Assembly: GCA_030844895.1 (NCBI GenBank)
Contig: CM061223.1
Span: 6,062,676 to 6,126,675, forward strand
DNA length: 64,000 bases
Direction: 5' to 3'
DNA from: Ambrosia x helenae
Lineage: Eukaryota > Streptophyta > Magnoliopsida > Asterales > Asteraceae
Shown here: one piece after another, positions 34,548 to 46,157 of the stretch
Layout of the letters: every line of letters starts with the position of its first letter
How positions within the stretch are numbered: position 1 is the stretch's first letter
The notes under the pieces: model-generated
Database searches by the model: none
Told to the model about the DNA's origin: nothing
What the model saw: only the letters and a program-made list of their open reading frames with translations
Made by a program: the position numbers and the translations under genes

Positions 34548-37500
34548 TTAGTATAAATAAACAATTAGCGACTTTAGGTTATTCAAATGATGTGCTTTTG
34601 GTGTATAATAAAATAGTGTCGATCAAATTTCCACTTAACTAATCCTTTAAAAAAAAGGGGTTTGATCTATCTTGCATTTTCGTGTTTTTGTTTTAATTGA
34701 TATAGGCTTAATAACCAATTAATGTGGTTTAAACTACTTAAAGACGGGTAGTACGTAAACGAATACTATTTTTGAATAAAGTGAGTTTCCAAAAGATGAA
34801 TGATACAACTTTATAAAACTATAATCTATACGTTTATATATCAGCTAAATTTCAATTTTGTTTTTGTGTTTGTAGATAGTTTTTTTTTTTTTTTTATTTA
34901 TTAAATTTCAAGAAGATAACTAGCTATATTGTGCAAACATGGAATACATTTTTTTAATGGTGATATTTCTCCCAAAGCTCGAATCATTGATCTTTAAGAG
35001 TAGCTCCATTTTATTTCTAATAGTTTTATTAATTGGACTCAACTACTCACTCAACATAGAATAATATTTCATACAATCATAACAAATAATTAATTTACGA
35101 TATTTAAATACGTCTAAACTTATAGTTTTTTTGTTAATAATTTATCTATTTAAGGCAAAATTCTAGCACCGAATCATGTGCATGGTGATGCCTTGAAAGG
35201 CTAGAGCATGCATGTGATAAATGCTTGTGCATATTATCCAACTCAAAGTGTTCCCATACTTGTTATTATTTTATTAAAAAGAAGCCTGTTAACAATATTT
35301 TCAAAACTTGAATTTATACACTTATCAAGTTCGTTTATTCATATATTCTTAAACTTAAATTTGACTTAGAATAAGCTCAATTTAACCAGAAACATCCACA
35401 GGTCGCTGTATGCTGCTATCATTCACGGTAGGGCCATCTCAATCTTTTCATTATTTTTTTTACTAAGGATCATAACAAGTAGGACTACGATGATTCATTT
35501 TTTGTATAGGATTTTTAAAAGGTACAAATTACACAATGCCAACATAGAATTCGAGAGATTAATAGATGAGCGAGTTGTGATTAGAAAAGAAAACTCAAAT
35601 GCGAATAGAAAATAAATTGGGGCCTCTAAAATTTGAGTGCCCCAAAATTTAGTTTTTTTAAGGTTGAGTTGTCTTTGATCCCCTATCAGCGTCGTCACTA
35701 TCACCACCATTGTCGTTGTCACCACCTTCATCCCGCTGATGAGCCCATTTTGATGTTATTTTCCTTGAATCAATATGTTTTTAACTTAAACTCATTTTGC
35801 TCAAAACAACTACTTTCCAAACTCGTTTTAATACGCGTCACATGTCCGTCATGCTAGACTTATCTAAACCTATAAAATTTACAAAGTCCTAAATTATTAT
35901 TATATACACATATACACTACTAAGAAACATAAACATAACTTATAACAAATTAATTAATAACGAATAATTGGGTACTACATTGTACAAACATAGCCATGCG
36001 ACAGGATATAGAACTAGTGCTAATAATGAAGAATAATTTGGAGATGAGGGGGACAATGGGATCCAAATTTAGATCCCTAGGAGGTGCCCGTGGATGTAGC
36101 TATTTGGAGTTGTACCACAATGTACTGCTCCCTAATGCATAATGCATGCACGTGAATCCCAAACTCCAACACATGGGAACATCCCTATGCTCTTTATAGT
36201 TATACCTCATGGCCGGCTCGAGTCTTTAGTCAACCTCAACCCTTTCATCGTATTTTAATAAGTTAATAACAACTTTGATTAAGAACTAAGCACACTTTGT
36301 CAGATCCCTAAGAACAATCTGGGCCATAAATGGTGTAAACTTTTTAAACAAATCTATTATGAGATTTGCATATTTGGGTTTTCTTTAAAATGTTCGAGTT
36401 AAAATCTTCATGAGTTGAAACCGTGATTTCATGAGCACCCTAAATTAAACATGTCATATTTGAATTCGTGATTTTATGAGCACCCTAAGTTAAACAGGTC
36501 ATATTTGGATTGAATTGATAATTTTAGAGGTTAACTTTTTTATCGTATATCTTTTTTATAAATGTAATAAATATTTTTCATATATTATATCTTAACTTAA
36601 CCGGATTTAGTATCTTGTTCAAAAGATAAAAAGACAAACGAACTATAAACTAAACACAATTTTTTCATATAAATTTTGGTTTTGATGTAAATCATTAATC
36701 TTAAAATATTAGTATGAAAAAAATGAAAAAATCCAGTTAAAACTTGTCGTGTTCATGTTATATCGTAAAAAAATGTACCTATTTGGGTTTATGTGTTGAT
36801 ATAATTTTATGTTTCATGTCATGATGTGTTCATATCAAATTTGAAGGTTCACATGTAGTTCCACCGTCCAACCCACGAACATGACTCCTTTAAATCATAT
36901 GGCAAATCCAGGATTTATAATAAATGGAGCGAGGGGTTTAACCGAATTTTTAAGGGAGTTATCATATTTTTTTCCTACAAACTACACTTATTTTGTATAC
37001 CCCCCCCCTCCCACACACACACCCAACCCCTCATATATGTCGTTCCGCCACTGTTCAAATGTTTGTGTATTATTGGAGGTCAAGTTATATTTATTTAATA
37101 AAAACAACAAATGGTAAATACATATACTAGCAGTATGTTAATAGAGAATTTAGATGAAAGCCCCATAGACCAGTTGGTGCGTCGATCTAACATTAAAAAT
37201 GTGTGCGGATTAAGTTTTATACATTGTTTAGGTAAAAATGTACTTACACAACTTTGTATTTCAAATTAGTTTGTAAGGTAGAGTTCTCTTGAGAATACTG
37301 ATGAAAACTAGAAAAAAGGTAAAGATACTACTCAGGATATTGTTGTAAAACAAGTTAAAACTCGGGATATGACTTGGAATATAATAAGCAAAAATGGAAG
37401 TAATAACAAACAAGAACACTCATGGCATACGAGGAAAGCCATTGATTGTGTATGATCGCCAACACAACTTCTCGAAAGGTGACAAATTAATGTCACATTG

Positions 37501-37932
37501 CCTCCGTTATTAATTTTATTCGTTCTAAAAAGGAGTACAACTCGAGAACAAGAACTTGATCGATCTAAGTGTTACAATTGATGTGTATGAGTGATTGCAA
37601 GCTAGTGTAATGTGTATTGCAGTAATTAGAAAGTGTTGTGCAAAAGTGAAGTGTCTATCTCGATCAGTCCATGCCTCATTTATAGTTAAAATTCCTAACT
37701 AAATATCCCGATATTTTCAGGATACGAAGACTCAGTCCTCATGACCGTTAGAGCCTACATCAAACCATTGGGCAACATTCATCTTCAATAATCCATTCCT
37801 ATTTTTCAGACTTGGTCTTCAATCTGTGTGAGACATATTTGTTTCCTGCGATCGAAGTTATCTCACCAGAAATCAATTAGTAATAATCAAGATAAGCCTC
37901 AAGATATTGAGCTCAACCCGATGTCAAGAACT
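34548..37932. other. AT-rich intergenic DNA, no gene seen
   Basis: No coding region, RNA gene or bounded element could be supported in these 3.4 kb. A C run near 37001 and short duplications around 36430-36530 (CATATTTG, TTTATGAGCACCCTAA) are the only local structures. Confidence 0.5.
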
Positions 37933-37935
37933 TTA

Positions 37936-38993
37936 GGGTGTGTTTAGTTCGCATGAATTGAATGGAATTCAATGGAATTGGAATTTGAATTCCAACTCTT
38001 GAGGTGTTTGGTTCATTGAATTTGTTGGAATTGAAATTTCAATTCCAATCTTGTGTGTTTGGTTGACAAATGAATTGGAATTAGAATTTGGTATGAATTC
38101 CTTTAAATTCCTTTAACTAAGGGAATTCAAAATCCTTCAAATATTAGGGAAGGAATTCAAGTCAATTTATTGGAATCTTCGAACGGTTGACTTCATTTTG
38201 ACCCGAACCGATTCGAACCGTACCATTTCGACGTGAACCGTTTAGATCCGTACCGCTTTTAACCAAAACCGTTTCGGACCGAACCGTTTCGAACCGTACC
38301 AGTTTCGGCCGGTACCGTTTCGACCCGAACCGCTTCGTACCGTACCAGTTTCGACCGGTACGGTTTTGGACCGAACCGTTTCGGACCGTACCAGTTTCGA
38401 CTAGTACCGTTTTGGACCGAACCGTACCAGTTTTGACCGGTACCGTTTCGGACCGTACCAGTTCGACCGGTACCGTTTCGACCGTACCAGTTTCGACCGG
38501 TACCGTTTTGGACCGAACCGTTTCGGACCGTACCAGTTTCGACCGGTACCGTTTTGACCGGTATCGTTTCGCCCCGTACCAGTTTCAGACCGTACCAGTT
38601 TCGACCGGTACCGTTTCGGACCGTACCAGTTTCGATCGGTACCGTTTCGGACCGTACCAGTTTCGACCGATACCGTTTTGACCGGTATCGTTTCACCCCA
38701 TACTAGTTTCGACCCAAACTGATTCGGGTCGAAATGGTTCAGGTCGAAAACGGTACGGGTCGGAACGACAGAGGTATAAACAGTTCGGTTCGAAACGGTA
38801 CGGATCACAACGATGCGGGTCGTGGGGGCAAGGGTGATAGATTCCAATTTATTAACCAACCAAACACAATAATAAAGGATTTGATATTCCAATTCCAACA
38901 ATTTTCAATTCTTTTTGAAATGTTTAAATTTCAAATCCAATTCTTTCTAATTCCAATTCCAATTTCAAACCATTCCACGAACCAAAGGCACCC
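37936..38993. mobile_element. Harbinger-like element, 1.06 kb, with internal minisatellite
   Basis: Left end GGGTGTGTTTAGTTCG and right end CGAACCAAAGGCACCC are inverted copies, flanked by TTA (37933-37935, 38994-38996). Just inside are mirrored AATTGGAATT-rich arms. Partial TIR-like GTGTTTGGTT words recur near 38001 and 38055. The centre (38195-38830) is a minisatellite. It encodes no transposase. Confidence 0.82.
38195..38830. repeat. minisatellite with fold-back arrangement
   Basis: Units of about 31 bp built from GGACCGTACCAGTTTCGACC and GGTACCGTTT run from about 38200 to 38700. From about 38700 to 38830 the same words appear inverted (GGTCGAAATGGTTC, GAAAACGGTACGG), so the array can fold on itself. 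Long ORFs on both strands translate the repeat into peptides such as RNGTGRNWYGPKR and are artefacts. Confidence 0.88.
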
Positions 38994-38996
38994 TTA

Positions 38997-39565
38997 GTTA
39001 TCAATAGGAATATTGATCAGGATTTTCATCCTCAACATACATCATCAGTTTTTTAACCTCAATGTTTGTGTTTGTTATCGTATATAATTCAATTACTTAA
39101 TGTATAACGTAACAAACAAGAGAGAGATACATCAAATCTACACGATTGAGTTGCTTGGTAAAGTGGACGATTGATCAAAAGCTATTTTGATGAAAGTGCA
39201 TTGCATTTTAATTTATAGAAATAATAAGTTTTGATACAACAATAAATATTTTATAGTAGTGGTTGATAAATGATTAAACAATGGTTACGACAATGTCAAG
39301 CATATGAATAAAAGTATTCAAATATACATGGTTTGACTGATCTTACTTGTTCCCCACATGCCAAAGGCGTAGCTCCATATTTTTGTTCATAAAATATAGA
39401 GTATATAACTACAATACATATACACATAATTATATAAACTTCATTTTAGAAGATGATATTAGTGCGAGAAGAGTGAAAAAAAAAATCTAAATTGTTAAGT
39501 TTTGTTTATTAGTGGTTCATATGTTTTTAAAGCTTGTTTTATTTTGTGTTATATATATATATATA
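38997..39565. other. intergenic DNA
   Basis: AT-rich; nothing recognised. Confidence 0.4.
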
Positions 39566-39958
39566 GAGTAAAGATCAAATACATATAGTTTTTTTGTAAG
39601 AACTGTGAGAATCAAAGGGGGTAAAAAAATTTATTTTTTTAAAATTTTTTTTTTCCATGTGCTTAAACATTCTTTCTAGATGAATAATACAAAAAAAAAA
39701 TTAAATTTTTTTTTTCTTTAGTGTAATTACGTCATTAAGGTAAATACATTAGTTTACACTAGAGTAATTATGTAATTACTCTACACGTAATTACTCTACA
39801 CCAAATTTTTTATTTTTATTTTTTTTTTGTTTTCAATACTATAATACATGTTTAACAATATGGGAAAAAAATTTTTGAAAAAAAAAATAAAAAAAAAATA
39901 CCCTCCTTTGATTCTCACAGTTCTTACCAAAAAAGTTATTTGTACCGGATCTTTACTC
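39566..39958. mobile_element. hairpin MITE, 393 bp
   Basis: Perfect terminal GAGTAAAGATC / GATCTTTACTC inside a TATATATA context, so the target is probably TA. Next come inverted AAGAACTGTGAGAATCAAAG / CTTTGATTCTCACAGTTCTT, then A/T runs and a central GAGTAATTATGTAATTACTC palindrome. It shares arms and centre with the shorter 17825-18000 element. The TA target suggests Tc1/mariner, which is not proven. Confidence 0.8.
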
Positions 39959-40796
39959 TATATATATAAATCCATTAAATAGATTTTGTATTGACCGATT
40001 AAATGAAACTCTTCAACACCTAAATTACACCCTTACCTAGGATCTGAACTTGTGACATCTTTTCTAATAGTCTAATGTCTCTATCATTTAGGCTAGCCTC
40101 TCATCATTAAACTAATACGTATAGGTAATATTTCAACACAAAAACTTAAACATGTAGGTTGTGTAAATAAACGAAACTTGTTCATAGTTTTTTTTTCTTG
40201 AATTTAAATATAAATGAATAAACATTTTATTTCAACAATTTTATTACACTTTAAAAAATAAATTATGTATCTTTTTCTCACCATTCTCGTATTAATCTTT
40301 CAATATATATCCGTTATATGGCAAATATTTTTTTTTATATATAATCAATTTAAATTAATAATTAGCATGGTTGAAACATAATTTTACAACCTCTATTAAA
40401 TTTTATTTTAAACGATAATTTTGTAATACTTAAATGCAACCTAACCTTGTACTTGCAAAATTTTTAACCTACACTACTTTTATGGAGGGTAAGCACCATA
40501 CCACCGCTACCAATAGGTCATGATTTAACAATAGATTGTAACCCATTTCATGTTATCAAAGACCAATATTGTTAAATCCAAACTGTTAATACGATCATCT
40601 TATCTCCAATTTCAAATTTGATTCTTTTTACAAGTGTTCAGTGAATGTAAAACACAAGTACGCAACAACTTCACACTTTTGTTCGTGTGATCATCTGACA
40701 CTAGTAATCTTGTATCCAAGTCGAGTCGTCGTCTCAACAAACAAAAACTTAATGTCGATATTAGCCAAACACCTCAACTATTATAGGGGTTGTGTA
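39959..40796. other. AT-rich intergenic DNA, no gene seen
   Basis: No coding region or bounded element. Confidence 0.4.
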
Positions 40797-40875
40797 CACT
40801 ACTAGAAAACGCCTTTTTTCCTACCAAAATTTCCGACAATTTTTCCACAACTCAAAATTTGCTACATGGTTCCTA
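40797..40875 (+). mobile_element. orphan CACTA (En/Spm) terminus
   Basis: CACTACTAGAAAACGCC is the characteristic CACTA end, followed by subterminal-like TTTCCGACAA and TTTCCACAAC words. No opposite end (TTTTCTAGTAGTG) was found downstream, so this is a truncated remnant. Confidence 0.6.
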
Positions 40876-42636
40876 AGTATCCATTAATCAGAATCAAACA
40901 TTAAGTAAAATAACGTGTCTTTTACTTTAATCGGATAGGAGATATAGGAAGTTGGGGGGACCCACAAGGAGATGATATCAGGTCACAAGATCAAATTTAT
41001 AGCCACATATGAATAGCATGGTCCATGATGAGCTTCTTTTTTGACAAGAAAACCCTATAGGATAACAAATAGGCAAACGACTAATAAGTAATAACATTTA
41101 ATATATTTAACTGTAAAAAAAAAAAAAACAAAAAAAAAAACCTAACAAATACAATGAATAGTGCCATCGAGCATTTACGCATACTAAAAATCATAGCGAA
41201 TCGACTTCTACAGGCGGGTCTAGATCATACGATGCTAAGTTGCTAACTAGCCAATAAATGTCGAAATCAATGCAAGTGTAAACAAAGTTTATTAGACCAT
41301 GTAATTTTGCTTTATGTAAATTCTATAAATGAAACTATGAAACTATAGGTTTTAAGAATATTGATCATGGAGCTATGCAAGTGTGTTTGTTAATTATTTT
41401 GATCCTAGTTTAGATATTTCATCAAAAAGAATTATTAAAAGGTCAAATAAGACAATAACTTAAAAACAAAAACAATGATCGTGTCTAATGAGTCATACTT
41501 AATGTACAAAAGATCGACCCGACCATTTATATGAACACTTTGATTGGTAGTTTGATAGCACACTCTATTCAAACAAGACACAATGATACACATAAGTTAT
41601 CCTCAACAAGATGAATCAAACCATATTTGGGATTTTGTAAGGCGAAAATACTATTATACCCTTACAAGTTGCATGCATAATAAAGTAGTCACAAGAAGGC
41701 AAAAGAAAAAAACCAAAGCATGGATAAAGTAAGGGTGAGAGCCGTAGATGGTTAAAGTGTATAAAATACTAAGCTTTCACGTTATTATCAAGCATTGTTT
41801 GAAAACAGTAATACATGTGAAGATTGATGTCAATTAATGTGACATTCATGAAGAGATATGGATTACGGCCCTTTACATCAAATCTATTTGCTTTTGCCCA
41901 AAATGAATTTATGATTTATTGATGTATGATGTTGCACCCTTGTACATGTGTAATTTAACGAGTTGTGCGAATCACGAACTACTTGATACTATATTTTTTT
42001 TTTTGCTAAAATCACAAAAAAAAAAATTACGATTAAAAAAAATCGCAAATCATGTCGAATATAATTTGCAGTTTATTTAATAAACGAGCACAACATACAT
42101 TTACTAAGTTTAATTAGATGCATTATTCTAAGCAAACTTGTTATTTATGTATTTTTGGAGTTTATTTAAGATAAACGAGTAAAACATATAGATACCACGA
42201 TTGATTAGATTCATTATTCTAAACAAACTTGTTATTTATACACACACAATAGTATTTACATAATACAATATAATACTTGATTAAATAATAAATATTATAT
42301 TATATTTTTACGATAAAAATAACTAAATAATATGTATTACTTTATATACAAAATCATAAATATAATACTTAATAAGGGGAGGTCATGGGTTCAAGTCCCA
42401 TAAGGTGTAGAAATTTACCGTTCAAAAAAAATAATAATAACATGACAATGAATATGAATATGTTGTAAGAAAACAAGAAGACATTTGACTAAAAGATTAT
42501 TCCAACTATCCCATATGTTTGGATATTCTAATAGAAGTTAAATAAAATAATGTGTAATCATAACAACGAATCATTTATTTAATTAATTCATTTTTCTAAA
42601 TAATATTTAGAGTTAAGTAAACACAAAAGTTTTAAT
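40876..42636. other. AT-rich intergenic DNA with a SINE-like scrap
   Basis: No gene. At 42369-42435 a Pol III B-box-like GGTTCAAGTCC is followed by a short body and an A-rich tail, perhaps the 3' scrap of a SINE. Elsewhere there are only A/T runs. Confidence 0.35.
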
Positions 42637-42777
42637 TTGTTTTACAATTCAAAGTTGAACAGAATCAACACCATCACCCTTCTTAAGACTTTCAACCGTC
42701 TTTGTGGTATGCAGGATATCGAAGATCTTTTGGGTTGTAGAGGCAACTATGAGACTTACGGCAAAGTGACAAATTTG
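42637..42777 (+). other. coding-like scrap at the LINE target site
   Basis: An open stretch with codon-like composition reads KTFNRLCGMQDIEDLLGCRG and NYETYGKVTNLKRLVT up to the LINE insertion. Beyond the LINE (45610) the frame meets a stop within a few codons. No family was recognised. It may be a gene relic or chance. Confidence 0.25.
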
Positions 42778-42793
42778 AAGAGATTGGTGACAT

Positions 42794-45593
42794 TTTTTTT
42801 TTTGGAAAAAGACTTTCATTAAAAAACAAGGGAACCAAAAAACAAGGCCCCTACACAGAATACATCATATACAAAGGGAAATTACTCCAATCCTTCCGTA
42901 TAACATCTTTAAAACTAGCCCTGTGTTTAAACCAGCAAAACGAAGCAGCCTTAATACCCGAAACTATATCCGCCGATTTATGTCTAGCTTTGTGAAAAAC
43001 AATATTATTTCGCTCCAACCAAATCTTCCAGCAAGTTATCATGACAATACCTCTCAAAATCTTCTTCTCCCATTTAGCCTTGCCAACTGTAAAATCCATT
43101 TTCAAGAGATCTGATATAGAATCGAATGAGGCTCCTTGGATGCGGCACCAACCCATAATTTTAGACCAAACTCCCTTAACAAAACCACAATCAACAATCA
43201 AATGATTCGCTGATTCCAGCGCAAACTCACAAAAAGGGCATCTAGTATCACTAATGTTAACATGCCTGGAAACAAGCTGTAACCGAGTCGGGATCCGATC
43301 AAGCTCCAGCCGCCATATGAAAATGTTGATTTTATTCGGTATCCAAGACTCCCATCTCATGAACCGATCGGGGAGCGAACCATATTTCTGACCCAACCAC
43401 GCTTTAACAGCAGCAACAGAAAAGTTCCCACTGCTAGCCTGATTCCAGATCCACCTGTCTTTATTCTCACTCATCCGAACCTGCGAGAGCACCGCCTGAA
43501 CATCCTGAGCTTCAGAAATCGCAGCAACTGTATCTGTATGAAAGACCCACGAAGTCGCTTTATCAACACTTTCTCCAACCTGAATAAAACGATCTGCAAC
43601 TACAACATTTTTGCTTTGTTCCTGAGAAAATAAACACGGCCATCTATCCATAAAAGGAACTTCCCCATGCCACACATCCTTCCAGAACAGAATTTTATCT
43701 CCCTTACCAATTTTGCCCCTGAAACAGTTAGCGAAACTAAGCCCATTGATCTCCAAACCTTCCAGTAACCGAACCACGTTTTTCCAGCAACCCGTATAAG
43801 AAATCTTCAAGGGGAGAAACCGCCATCGATTCTTACCACCATGAATATTCAAAATAACGTTGCGCCATAACCCCTTCTCCTCAGCCTTGAAGCGAAATGC
43901 CCATTTAGCCAACAAGGCCGTATTAGTATCACATAAACTAGGGACACCCAGACCACCTTCCTTCTTCGATCTAGTCACAACCTCCCACGCCACCCAATAG
44001 ATACCTCTACCTTCCTTACCCCCGGACCATAAAAATTTACGCATAATTTTTTCAATATTCTCCACCACTGCCAGAGGAGCTTTGAATAAAGAAAAATAAT
44101 ATATCGGGAGAGCTGAGAGGACCGACTTTATTAACGTTAACCGGCCCCCTATAGAGAGGAGTTTCGACTTCCAAGTGCTCAACCTATTTCGGACTGACTC
44201 CATCACCGGATTCCAGTTAGAAATACGATTCATATTCGCCCCCACCTTGACCCCTAGATACGAAAAAGGAAGCTTGCCAGCTCTACAACCCAGAATGTTG
44301 ACTAGCCCATCCACCTCCTCGTCCCCAACACCCAAGCCAAAAATAACTGATTTATAAATATTAATCTTTAATCCCGAGCATAAGTAAAAAATACGGAGTA
44401 ACCGATTAGTATTCATCAAATTTTCTTCATTCCAAACACCCATTATCAACGCATCATCCGCGTATAATAAGTGAGTCAAAACCGGACCCCCACTATTAAT
44501 TTTAACACCCTCCAAAAATCCCATATTAGAAGCTTTTCTAGTGATACAATCCAACGCCTCCATGACAATAAGGAATAAAAAAGGAGAAAGAGGATCCCCT
44601 TGTCTTATCCCCTTTTGACAATCAAACTCAAAAGTAGGCGCACCATTAACAAGAACAGCCGAACGAGCAGAAACTAAAATACCTTTCACCCACATATTCC
44701 ACCTCTCAGGAAAACCCATTTGAGCTAAAATGGACAAGAGAAAATCCCAGCTAACATTATCATAAGCCTTTTCAAAGTCAATCTTCAAGAGGAACATCTG
44801 ATTTTTATTTCTCTTATTCCACCCAATAATTTCATTCAACACAAGAGGCCCGTCTAGGATATTTCTATCCTTAAGAAAAGCTGACTGCGTCTCTGAAATA
44901 ACTTTCCCGATCACCGTCTTCAATCTATTTGCCATGACTTTGGATATAATCTTACTAATCACTCCAATTAAGTTAATCGTCCTGTATTCTTTTAAACCCA
45001 CAGGAGTCTTTGTTTTAGCTACCAGCGTAATAAAAGACGTGCTGCAAACTTTACTAATGGAGCCATACTGAAAAAAATCATCAAACACCTGCATAAAATC
45101 ACTTTCCAAATAACTCCAAAACTGAGTGATGAATCTGAAATTAAAACCATCTGGGCCCGGGGCCTTATCTGGACCACATTCAAACGCGGCAGCCTTGACT
45201 TCATCTTTCGAGAACGGGGCGATTAAATCATCAATACATTCCACCGGAACCTGTTTCAAATTATCACAAAGTAAAGAAGGTCTAGTGTCGAAATCTTTTT
45301 TAAACAGATTTCTATAATAACGTAACACCTCCCTTTTAACCAGCGCCGGCTTATCCACCCAACACCCATCCACCATAAGACCAGGAATAGCATTAGACGC
45401 CCTCCTCCCTTTAATACAACGATGAAAAAAACCTGAATTTTCATCCCCAAACTTTGCCCAATTCACTCTAGCCTTTTGTTGAAGGTCTCTATTTTTTCGC
45501 CAGTTTTATTTCTCCACCTCAATTTTACTCTGTTCCAAGATCCAAACCTCCTCCTCCTCTAAATCCCGCACCTCCAAAGTTTTCTCTAACCTC
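42794..45593 (-). mobile_element. 5'-truncated L1-type LINE with 16-bp TSD
   Basis: Flanked by perfect duplications AAGAGATTGGTGACAT (42778-42793 and 45594-45609). The 3' A tail reads as a T run from 42794 on the plus strand. Only the C-terminal part of ORF2 remains; the endonuclease and ORF1 are missing because of 5' truncation, as usual for target-primed insertions. Confidence 0.95.
42851..45466 (-). pseudogene. LINE ORF2 fragment: reverse transcriptase and zf-RVT
   Basis: Long minus-strand frame of 871 codons. It opens NWAKFGDENSGFFHRC (pre-RT block), then CGPDKAPGPDGFNF, QSAFLKDRNILDG, LKIDFEKAYDNVSWDFL, GIRQGDPLSPFLFLIVMEAL and the catalytic LLYADDALI near residue 340. The thumb region (LSIGGRLTLIKSVLSALPIYY) follows, then a zf-RVT domain with RCPFCEFALESANHLIVDC. 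Further upstream the same frame goes on to about 45593 but has a TAA near 45508. RT residues look intact, so the copy is fairly young, although it is truncated and cannot move on its own. Confidence 0.93.
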
Positions 45594-45714
45594 AAGAGAT
45601 TGGTGACATGATGCTTTATGAAGACCAAAAATGTTTCAATTGTAGGTATTAAAAGTAATTATGACATAATGTAAATTACATTAGACGTGGCACCTATTTA
45701 GTGATTCAGATGAA

Positions 45715-46122
45715 TTGGAAAGTATGGTCCCGTTAAAATGCAAAGTGTTGGTTTGGCGTGCAGCGATTAACCGCATCCCGATTAAAGTAGATCTATGTAA
45801 ACGTGGTGTAAACCTCCCGAATCAGATGTGTGAGCTGTGCAATGCTGAGGAGGAGACTTCCATACATTTATTAACAGGGTGTTTTTATGCGGCTGAGGTT
45901 TGGAATCGAGTCGAAGCTTGGTGCAGAATTAGTCCGATGCTCGTTTTTGATGTTGGTGATCTGTTGAAGGTTGATTGTGGGCAGCCGAGTTCAAAGCATG
46001 CAAATAAGATCTTACAATGTATTATTTTCTCTAATATATGGGTCATATGGAATGAACGCAATGATCGTATCTTCAAAGGCAAACATCAAGGGCCGTTGAG
46101 GTGGTTGAAAGCATCAAGATGA
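45715..46122 (+). pseudogene. LINE zf-RVT C-terminal fragment
   Basis: Reads PLKCKVLVWRAAINRIP, then MCELCNAEEETSIHLLTGC (the zf-RVT Cys/His pattern), then NIWVIWNERNDRIFKG. Near 46100 the family-like sequence moves to another frame (SIKMTSYFWYKHRSS), so there is a frameshift. It resumes after the LTR at 48875 with QVIDWNVWCKYLLNLM and a stop. It is related to, but distinct from, the minus-strand LINE next door. Confidence 0.88.
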
Positions 46123-46157
46123 CGTCATACTTTTGGTATAAACATAGAAGTAGTATG

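Noticed and set aside
38259..38901. Long overlapping ORFs on both strands with RNGTGRNWYGPKR-like repeats
   Set aside because: They are translations of the 31-bp minisatellite, open in several frames at once because the unit lacks stops; there is no protein character.
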